From Lachnospiraceae bacterium UBA3632 (GTDB lineage: Bacteria; Bacillota; Clostridia; Lachnospirales; Lachnospiraceae), in assembly GCA_002373975.1 (NCBI GenBank), contig DFKZ01000101.1:1241-8339 (forward strand): a stretch of 7,099 nucleotides of DNA, read 5' to 3'. The notes under the pieces are model-generated. The model did not search any database and was not told where the DNA came from. It was given only the letters and a program-made list of their open reading frames with translations. Below are positions 1-4,088 of this stretch, one piece after another. The number at the start of each line of letters is the position of its first letter. Position 1 is the stretch's first letter. Both the position numbers and the translations under genes were made by a program.

Positions 1-684
1 TATCTTGATTCTTACGTAAGCTCGAGCGTGATCGGCACCAGAGCCCTGTCATCCTGCAAAGTTTTAGAGGAGGGCAAAGGTCACGGCATCACTGTGGAGG
101 TCCACAATATCACGTATGTCACACCGGCTATGTATGAGAACGCACTGGCGACAGCAGGTATGAAGAATGCATCCGTTGTCGTTGCCGGACCGTCACCGAT
201 CTCTGGTACAGCCGCGCTTGTCGGTGCAATGAAGGCTTACTCGCAGATGCACGGGACTCCCATCTCCCCGGAGCTGATCGACAGCGCCACGGATGAGTTG
301 GTAAAAACCGGTGAGCTTGCCGAATCTCTCGGTGATTCTGAGGAGGCGGCTGAGATTATTGCAGCTTTGAAACAGGTCGTTGCGGAAAATGATCTGAAAA
401 CAGATGAAGATATCAACAACGCGATTGACGAAGTAGCCGGGAAGCTTGAGATCTCTCTGTCCGAAGAGGATCGCCAGCTTATTCTTGACCTGATGGAGAA
501 GTTGTCAGCGCTCGACCTTGACGCGGACAATCTCGCGGAGCAGGCCAGGGGCATCTATAGTGAACTGCAGCAGAGAGGCTTCAGCCTTTCGGACTACGGA
601 ATCACGAAAGAAGAGGCCCAGGGGCTTCTCGCAAGGCTAATCCAGTTCCTGAAGGAACTGCTTGCAAGCCTTGGGAACAGGTAA
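1..684 (+). CDS. DUF1002 (YpuA-like) protein, 3' part
   Basis: The frame is open from base 1 to the TAA at 682-684, so this is the C-terminal 227 residues of a gene that starts upstream. A GTG at 28 lies in frame but has no ribosome binding site and falls inside the conserved block, so it is not the start. The N-terminal part resembles the DUF1002 family of Firmicutes (Bacillus YpuA): a Y-V-S-S-S-V-I-G-T-R-A-L-S-S motif, a V-E-V-x-N-I-T-Y-V-T-P-x-M-Y stretch, then a V-V-A-G-P-S-P-I-S-G-T-A-A-L-x-G segment. The C-terminal half is acidic and mostly helical. It ends in an amphipathic helix near the stop. Full-length relatives are roughly 290 residues with an export signal, so about 60 residues are probably missing here. 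The family is thought to be exported, but its biochemical function is unknown. No terminator follows directly; the first clear one on this strand is about 200 bases downstream. Confidence 0.85.
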   Translation, partial: YLDSYVSSSVIGTRALSSCKVLEEGKGHGITVEVHNITYVTPAMYENALATAGMKNASVVVAGPSPISGTAALVGAMKAYSQMHGTPISPELIDSATDELVKTGELAESLGDSEEAAEIIAALKQVVAENDLKTDEDINNAIDEVAGKLEISLSEEDRQLILDLMEKLSALDLDADNLAEQARGIYSELQQRGFSLSDYGITKEEAQGLLARLIQFLKELLASLGNR

Positions 685-792
685 TGACCCAGAATCTATG
701 AAGCAGCATATCACTCGGACATTGTGAATATCAACAATAAATAAAAATGCTGAAGTGAATAATTGTGAAAAAAGTACAAAAAAGTTTGGCTT
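685..792. other. AT-rich intergenic stretch without a gene
   Basis: This is the spacer between the DUF1002 stop and the PHO-box-like promoter. It has no open frame with a ribosome binding site. The only structure seen is a weak inverted repeat, ATTGT (721-725) and ACAAT (734-738), with no T-run after it, so I do not call it a terminator. A-rich sequence at 770-784 directly precedes the 11-bp repeats and could act as an UP-like element; that is inference. Confidence 0.5.
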
Positions 793-828
793 GTTCATAG
801 TTTGTTCATATTTTGGTGCTATTATAAT
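793..828 (+). promoter_or_regulatory. PHO-box-like direct repeats with TATAAT -10
   Basis: Two adjacent 11-bp units, GTTCATAGTTT (793-803) and GTTCATATTTT (804-814), share the core GTTCATA one helical turn apart. A perfect TATAAT follows at 823-828. The best -35 match, TTGTTC at 802-807, lies inside the repeats with a spacer of only 15 bp. Direct repeats of 11 bp that replace the -35 are the known layout of PhoB/PhoP-activated promoters, and GTTCA-type cores match the actinobacterial PHO box. The response regulator is inferred. Another activator that binds direct repeats could use the same layout. Confidence 0.55.
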
Positions 829-834
829 CGTACA

Positions 835-923
835 AGATAAATGACAACCACGTGAGCAAGCCTCACGACAATTTTTCATAATAATTGCCCCGGTGGATTT
901 CCACCGGGGCACTCCTCTTTTTT
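835..923 (+). ncRNA. candidate small RNA of about 90 nt
   Basis: Transcription from the -10 at 823-828 should begin near 835. The strong terminator ending at 923 would then release an RNA of about 89 nt. It has no credible reading frame: the only ATG, at 841, stops after four codons. Three stems are visible: CGTGAG/CTCACG (851-856 with 862-867), CAATT/AATTG (869-873 with 883-887) and the terminator stem (887-910). The second and third overlap by one base. Between the terminator stem and the T-run lies CTCCTC (912-917), which is complementary to GAGGAG ribosome binding sites. The alternative is an attenuated leader for the gene at 1077, but that gene has its own promoter after the terminator. 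I do not recognise this as a known RNA family. Confidence 0.45.
887..923 (+). terminator. strong intrinsic terminator
   Basis: There is a perfect 10-bp, GC-rich stem, GCCCCGGTGG (887-896) with CCACCGGGGC (901-910), around a four-base ATTT loop. A short pyrimidine tract and six T residues (918-923) follow. The T-run is on the plus-strand side only, so it stops plus-strand transcription, either from the candidate small RNA or as read-through from the DUF1002 gene. Confidence 0.9.
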
Positions 924-939
924 GGATAAAATAGTGTAT

Positions 940-979
940 ACATGCCATTTATCAAGAAAACATGTCGCTTGTCAAAAAA
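940..979 (+). repeat. tandem 20-bp direct repeat upstream of the operon promoter
   Basis: Two units start at 940 and 960. The first 16 bases, ACATGCCATTTATCAA and ACATGTCGCTTGTCAA, match at 12 of 16 positions, and each unit ends in four mostly-A bases. The period is 20 bp, about two helical turns, and the array ends 25 bp before the -10 of the operon promoter. That is the geometry of an activator dimer or tandem-site regulator. The regulator is unknown. Confidence 0.45.
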
Positions 980-980
980 T

Positions 981-1009
981 AGTGAATAATGAACATCCTC
1001 TGTTATAAT
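981..1009 (+). promoter_or_regulatory. extended -10 promoter of the WXG-like operon
   Basis: TGTTATAAT at 1001-1009 is a perfect extended -10 (TGnTATAAT). The hexamer 17 bp upstream (981-986, AGTGAA) is a poor -35, which fits an extended -10 promoter or one needing an activator bound at the 940-979 repeats. Transcription would start near 1016, leaving a leader of about 60 nt. Confidence 0.7.
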
Positions 1010-1076
1010 GTAAACGTCGGATTAAGTGTGAACGGGTGAAATCAGAGATTGCGATTTACAATTTTGGGGGATTGAC

Positions 1077-2201
1077 ATGTCTTATTTTTGTGTAAAACCT
1101 GATAGGATCGATTCATGTATCGGAACTCTCGCCCGGATTGGCAGCAATATAGGCGGGATTTATCAGGAAATTAATCATATAAATGCCGATGCGTTTTTGA
1201 ACGGTTCATATGTGGGGATGGTTAATGATACCTTGAAAAAGATATCTGACGACATCGAATTACAAAAGAACAGTGCAGACAGTCTTGCCGATACTCTCAG
1301 ACAGATATCACTCTGTTATAAAAATACCGAAAACAATATTATCGGTGAAACTGTTTTCAGCGTAGAATCCCCGGAAAATGGAGGAATCGGTTCAAAAGAC
1401 GGCGAAAACGGCGCAGAGCATTTTAAAGAAGTCAAAGCTGAGTCCGCTAAAGACAACGCTGTTTCGTGGAAAGAAGGGTCAATTGTTTTTTCAACTACGA
1501 AATGGGGAACAAAGACTGAAGCTGAATTATCGGGAGAACTCGGTGGTGCATCCTGGAATCATAAATTCACTTCAGGAGTAAAATATAAAGACAAGAAACT
1601 AGACAGTGTCAGTCTTTTCGATGCAAGTATTTCAGGGGAGGCTCATGTAGCGAAGGGAAAAATCAGTGGCAGTGTGGGAGCAACATCGGCAAGTCTCGGA
1701 GGTACCGTCGGACAGGTAAAAGCCGAGGGATCAGTAGGAGCGACGCTTTTTAAGAACGGAAAGCTTGCACCGCAACTCAGCATAAAAGGCAGTTTAGAAG
1801 GAGCGGCAGCCACCGGCGAGGCTAAGGCACAGGTCGGTAGTGATAATACAAATGTTCATGCCTCGGCTGAGGGCAGTCTCTTGAGCGGTAAAGCAAAAGG
1901 AGAACTCGGGATCGGAAAAGTCACTTATAAAGAAGATGACGGAACAGTACTTACGGGATATGGTGTATCTGCAGAGGCAAAAGCAGAAGCCTATGTGGCG
2001 CAGGGAAAAGTGAAGGGCGGCTTTACAATATTTGGAATAAAGATAGACATAGGCCTATCTGGAAAAGCAGGAGGCGCAGGAGCTTCGATAGGCGGTCATG
2101 CTGTTAAAGGAAGCGTTGGAGGAAATATTGGTATTGGTGTTGGTGTAGGAGCTGAATTGGAATTTAAAATCGACTGGACCGGTTTTAAGTGGGGATGGTA
2201 G
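1077..2201 (+). CDS. WXG/LXG-like N-terminal protein with glycine-rich repeat C-terminus
   Basis: ATG at 1077 follows GGGGG at 1066-1070 with a 6-base gap, giving 374 residues. Residues 1-90 look like a helical hairpin of the WXG100/LXG type: two helices around an L-N-G-S-Y-V-G turn (41-47) in place of W-x-G, then Y81-K-N-T-E85, a match to the Y-x-x-x-D/E type VII export motif. There is no cleavable signal peptide. Residues 91-130 are a polar linker. Residues 131-374 are low-complexity, rich in G, A, S, K and E, with alternating small and hydrophobic residues that suggest beta strands. Degenerate units recur: E-A-H-V-A-K-G-K-I-S-G (188-198) and E-A-Y-V-A-Q-G-K-V-K-G (304-314). Gly348, Gly352 and Gly356 form a G-x-x-x-G-x-x-x-G zipper, and the end is aromatic (F-K-W-G-W). 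I recognise no enzyme domain. Export by a type VIIb system and action on membranes are inferences from the architecture and the DUF4176 neighbour; a structural surface protein is the alternative. Confidence 0.75.
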   Translation: MSYFCVKPDRIDSCIGTLARIGSNIGGIYQEINHINADAFLNGSYVGMVNDTLKKISDDIELQKNSADSLADTLRQISLCYKNTENNIIGETVFSVESPENGGIGSKDGENGAEHFKEVKAESAKDNAVSWKEGSIVFSTTKWGTKTEAELSGELGGASWNHKFTSGVKYKDKKLDSVSLFDASISGEAHVAKGKISGSVGATSASLGGTVGQVKAEGSVGATLFKNGKLAPQLSIKGSLEGAAATGEAKAQVGSDNTNVHASAEGSLLSGKAKGELGIGKVTYKEDDGTVLTGYGVSAEAKAEAYVAQGKVKGGFTIFGIKIDIGLSGKAGGAGASIGGHAVKGSVGGNIGIGVGVGAELEFKIDWTGFKWGW

Positions 2202-2243
2202 TGAGCGAATAAGTAAACTAACAGACTGAAAAGTGAAAAACAG

Positions 2244-2250
2244 AGAGGAG
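2244..2250 (+). promoter_or_regulatory. ribosome binding site that fixes the DUF4176 start
   Basis: AGAGGAG lies 6 bases before ATG 2257. The upstream in-frame GTG at 2233 would overlap this site and has no binding site of its own, so the ATG is preferred. Confidence 0.8.
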
Positions 2251-2256
2251 ATTATT

Positions 2257-2562
2257 ATGTATAAAGATTTATTGCCAGTAGGTTCTATCGTGTTGCTGAA
2301 GGGCGGAGAAAAGAGATTGATGATTTGCGGGAGAGTAAGCTGCCAGGGCGGTTCAGACGTTATCTATGATTACACAGCATGCTATTACCCGGAAGGAATC
2401 ATGGATTCTGACCATATCTTTTTCTTTAACAGGGAGGATATTGAGACTATATTCTTTATCGGTTTTCAGGATACAGAGGAGATGGCATTTCGTCACAATG
2501 TATTGGACAAACTTGGCAAGCTGAAAGTTGTTGACGGACAGATTGTTCCGGATAAGGATTGA
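2257..2562 (+). CDS. DUF4176 protein, type VII secretion-associated
   Basis: The 101-residue product begins M-Y-K-D-L-L-P-V-G-S-I-V-L-L-K-G-G. It continues with the family hallmarks K-R-L-M-I-C-G-R, an I-Y-D-Y-x-x-C-Y-Y-P-E-G block and a D-H-I-F-F-F-N-R-E-D-I-E block, then a helical acidic tail. This matches DUF4176, small cytosolic proteins of Firmicutes encoded next to WXG100/LXG substrates and thought to act as accessory or targeting factors for type VIIb export. The gene starts 55 bases after the preceding stop with no promoter or terminator between, so the two are very likely co-transcribed. The exact partner is inferred to be the 374-residue neighbour. Confidence in the family is high; its molecular role here is untested. 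Confidence 0.88.
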   Translation: MYKDLLPVGSIVLLKGGEKRLMICGRVSCQGGSDVIYDYTACYYPEGIMDSDHIFFFNREDIETIFFIGFQDTEEMAFRHNVLDKLGKLKVVDGQIVPDKD

Positions 2563-2617
2563 GAGAGATAAAAACCGGAGACCGCGGCTTACAACATCCG
2601 ATTTGTTTTGAAATAAC

Positions 2618-2623
2618 AGGGAG
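2618..2623 (+). promoter_or_regulatory. ribosome binding site that fixes a GTG start
   Basis: AGGGAG lies 8 bases before GTG 2632. The earlier in-frame GTG at 2623 overlaps this site and cannot use it, so the downstream GTG is the better start. Confidence 0.65.
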
Positions 2624-2631
2624 TGAAAAAG

Positions 2632-3072
2632 GTGAATAATACAATTGTGTTTCCAATACTGATTACAGCTTTTTTGTTTCTCGGTACGATATTCATAGGT
2701 CTGGGTATAGGCTTTAAATCCGTAATTGATAAAAAGGCAGCTGTATGTACTGCGAGAACAGAAGCTGTTGTCACGGAGATGAATCGCGAGGTGAATCTAT
2801 CAGCCGGAACCGACTCATATCGTTCATGGTTTCCTGTTTTTTCTTATTGGGCGAAAGGAGAGGAAATCACGGTTCGGAGCAAAATCGGAAATGAGAAGAA
2901 GATTTTTGAAGAAGGTCAAAATGTGGAGCTGTACTATAATCCGGACAACATCAGGGAATACTATGTTCCGGCGGAAAATGTGTCGTTTTTACCGAAAGTA
3001 TTTATAGGTGTAGGAGGAACCTTCGCAGCATTGGGGATAGTGTCTTTTCTGATTATGAGAGTGATCAGCTGA
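2632..3072 (+). CDS. DUF3592-like membrane protein, possible immunity factor
   Basis: From the GTG at 2632 the product is 146 residues. A hydrophobic helix covers residues 5-26. A soluble segment follows with the DUF3592 pattern: T-E-A-V-V-T-E-M near the start, a W-F-P-V-F-S-Y-W-A-K-G-E-E-I-T-V-R-S block, then G-Q-N-V-E-L-Y-Y-N-P-D-N. A second hydrophobic helix lies near residues 121-142. Two membrane segments with a beta-rich domain between them is the usual DUF3592 layout; the family has no defined biochemical activity. The gene is third in the operon, about 70 bases after the DUF4176 stop. Small membrane proteins at the end of type VII effector operons are often immunity proteins, so protection against the first product is a reasonable but unproven role. 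An unrelated envelope function is the alternative. Confidence 0.75.
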   Translation: MNNTIVFPILITAFLFLGTIFIGLGIGFKSVIDKKAAVCTARTEAVVTEMNREVNLSAGTDSYRSWFPVFSYWAKGEEITVRSKIGNEKKIFEEGQNVELYYNPDNIREYYVPAENVSFLPKVFIGVGGTFAALGIVSFLIMRVIS

Positions 3073-3078
3073 AATCAA

Positions 3079-3110
3079 AGGGGCTGTCTAATGCGACAGC
3101 CCCTGATTCT
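3079..3110. terminator. terminator at the end of the DUF3592 operon
   Basis: There is a perfect 10-bp stem, AGGGGCTGTC (3079-3088) with GACAGCCCCT (3095-3104), around a TAATGC loop. The downstream tail GATTCT is only weakly T-rich, and the minus-strand side reads TTGATTTC. It sits between convergent genes and probably serves both. Confidence 0.8.
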
Positions 3111-3125
3111 ATCTAAAGAGAGTAA

Positions 3126-3668
3126 TTAATAATTCGTAGCCCTTCTCTCAAAGTAAGACTTCGGATGAGCACATACCGGGCAGATTTCCGGCGCTTCCTT
3201 GCCGATGATAACTGCACCGCAGTTGCGGCACTTCCACTCCTGGGTCTCATCGTCAGCAACATAGGTCTTCGAAGCCAGAAGGTTGGCGAGGATCTGACGG
3301 TATCTTTCCTCGTGGCGCTTCTCAACACCGGCGACGAGCAGGAACTTCTCTGCGAGATCGGCAAAGCCTTCTTCCTCAGCTTCTTTAGCCATGCGGACGT
3401 ACATGTCTGTCCACTCCTCGTTCTCACCGGAGGCAGCTGCCGCAAGGTTCTCCTCAACAGATCCGATTCCACCGAGCTCTTTGAACCACATCTTGGCGTG
3501 TTCCTTCTCCTGATCGGCTGTCTCAAGGAAGATGGCTGAAATCTGCTCATAGCCGGCTTTTTTGGCCTGAGACGCGAAATATGTATATTTGTTGCGGGCC
3601 TGGGATTCGCCTGCAAATGCCTCCAACAGATTCTTTTCAGTCTTTGTGCCTGCGTATTTGTTTGCCAT
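3126..3668 (-). CDS. rbr: rubrerythrin
   Basis: This 180-residue non-haem iron peroxidase reduces hydrogen peroxide to water in the cytoplasm of anaerobes, taking electrons through its own rubredoxin domain. The diiron four-helix domain (about 1-135) shows the expected ligands: E21 in F-A-G-E-S-Q-A-R, E54 and H57 in D-Q-E-K-E-H, E82 and E85 in G-E-N-E-E-W, and E116 and H119 in V-E-K-R-H. The C-terminal rubredoxin-like domain has C147-x-x-C150 and C163-x-x-C166 for one iron. Length and domain order are typical and no key residue is missing. ATG 3668 is preceded on the minus strand by AGGAGA with a 7-base gap. The gene stands alone, convergent with the operon to its left. Peroxide-responsive control is usual for the family, and a Fur-family-like palindrome lies upstream. 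Confidence 0.97.
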   Translation of the reverse strand: MANKYAGTKTEKNLLEAFAGESQARNKYTYFASQAKKAGYEQISAIFLETADQEKEHAKMWFKELGGIGSVEENLAAAASGENEEWTDMYVRMAKEAEEEGFADLAEKFLLVAGVEKRHEERYRQILANLLASKTYVADDETQEWKCRNCGAVIIGKEAPEICPVCAHPKSYFERRATNY

Positions 3669-3691
3669 TACAAAATCTCCTTTCTGCGTTT

Positions 3692-3706
3692 ATTGCCACA
3701 GGCAAT
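3692..3706 (-). promoter_or_regulatory. small perfect hairpin in the rubrerythrin leader
   Basis: ATTGCC (3692-3697) and GGCAAT (3701-3706) form a perfect 6-bp inverted repeat with a 3-base loop. It lies about 10 bases upstream of the ribosome binding site. It may stabilise the mRNA; its role is not known. Confidence 0.4.
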
Positions 3707-3708
3707 TT

Positions 3709-3744
3709 AAAACATCACACGCTTTTACCTGCGTGATATGTTTT
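3709..3744 (-). promoter_or_regulatory. large inverted repeat in the rubrerythrin leader
   Basis: Arms AAAACATCACACGC (3709-3722) and GCGTGATATGTTTT (3731-3744) pair at 12 of 14 positions around an 8-base loop. The repeat lies downstream of the predicted rubrerythrin start site, so it could be a 5' UTR hairpin or a DNA operator. It has no T-run on the minus-strand side, so it is not a terminator of the simple type. Confidence 0.5.
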
Positions 3745-3773
3745 TCAATTTCCTGCTTTTTTACTATGGTTTT

Positions 3774-3803
3774 AATCTATCACAGCGTACGGGGGTTAGA
3801 CAA
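3774..3803 (-). promoter_or_regulatory. rubrerythrin promoter
   Basis: On the minus strand, TTGTCT (3798-3803) and TAGATT (3774-3779) are separated by 18 bp. The -10 is preceded by TGA, giving the extended form TGnTAGATT. The leader would be about 100 nt and would carry the two inverted repeats above. Confidence 0.55.
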
Positions 3804-3809
3804 TGCTAA

Positions 3810-3824
3810 TGAGATATAATCTCA
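3810..3824. promoter_or_regulatory. Fur-family-like 15-bp palindrome upstream of rubrerythrin
   Basis: TGAGATATAATCTCA has 6-bp perfect arms around ATA and reads as 7-1-7 with one mismatch, the format of Fur/PerR boxes. It lies 6 bp upstream of the rubrerythrin -35. It is not a consensus PerR or Fur site, and it contains a TATAAT on the plus strand that lacks a -35, so the assignment is tentative. Confidence 0.35.
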
Positions 3825-3847
3825 ATTGTGTGCAGCGAGTGCATCTT

Positions 3848-3880
3848 ATCCTGAAAAAGGGTTTATTCGTCAGGATTTTT
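3848..3880 (+). terminator. weak terminator-like hairpin
   Basis: ATCCTGA (3848-3854) and TCAGGAT (3870-3876) form a 7-bp stem with a 15-base loop, and a run of five T residues ends at 3880. No gene on this strand ends nearby, so it would only stop a short transcript or read-through. The rest of 3881-3959 shows no gene and no further convincing element. Confidence 0.3.
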
Positions 3881-3959
3881 ATCTGTCGCTTCCGTGTTTA
3901 TATATAATATACACTATATGCTCGAAACTCATGAGATGCCTGCCGGGTCGGACCTCTGA

Positions 3960-3990
3960 TTGTTATAACTTGTGCTCAAGAGTGTATAAT
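3960..3990 (+). promoter_or_regulatory. promoter of the SLH protein gene
   Basis: A perfect TATAAT lies at 3985-3990. The best -35 is TTGTTA (3960-3965) at a long 19-bp spacing, so the promoter is probably weak or regulated. An inverted repeat CTTG/CAAG (3969-3972 and 3977-3980) sits in the spacer and could be an operator. Transcription would begin near 3997. Confidence 0.5.
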
Positions 3991-3993
3991 AAT

Positions 3994-4062
3994 TGCGATG
4001 ATGAAGGTGCTTCGCACTCAGCGCGGCGTGGCAAGAACACTGAGACGTTCTTGATTATCGCA
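3994..4062 (+). promoter_or_regulatory. structured three-way-junction-like mRNA leader
   Basis: An outer stem pairs TGCGATGAT (3994-4002) with ATTATCGCA (4054-4062), nine pairs with one G-U. It encloses a hairpin GTGC-TTC-GCAC (4007-4017) and a perfect 7-bp hairpin CAAGAAC/GTTCTTG (4032-4038 with 4047-4053) that abuts the outer stem. An alternative pairing CTCAG (4017-4021 region) with CTGAG (4040-4044) is also possible, so the RNA may switch. If transcription starts near 3997 the outer stem loses about three pairs. It does not match a riboswitch class I know. Confidence 0.45.
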
Positions 4063-4088
4063 CCATGTATTATCTGTGAGGAGTAACA

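Noticed and set aside
821..847. Possible minus-strand promoter, TTGTCA (842-847) and TATAAT (821-826)
   Set aside because: The spacer is only 15 bp, it shares its -10 with the plus-strand promoter, and no gene follows on the minus strand.
637..948. Minus-strand open frame of 103 codons across the small RNA region
   Set aside because: It crosses the terminator stem and the PHO-box promoter and has no ribosome binding site.
1077..2201. Annotation of the first operon gene as a known LXG toxin
   Set aside because: There is no L-x-G motif in the expected place, the N-terminal domain is only about 90 residues, and no known toxin domain is recognisable, so only an architecture-level call is made.
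3113..3616. Minus-strand open frame of 167 codons
   Set aside because: It is an overlapping shadow frame of rubrerythrin with a Ser/Arg-rich, non-protein-like composition.
3903..3908. TATAAT that could be an upstream promoter of the SLH gene
   Set aside because: It lies in an AT-rich alternating stretch with no -35 at 16-19 bp. It remains possible as a start that would include the whole outer stem of the leader.
3826..4086. Plus-strand open frame of 86 codons starting at TTG
   Set aside because: It has no ribosome binding site, spans the promoter and structured leader of the SLH gene, and its cysteine-rich product resembles nothing known.
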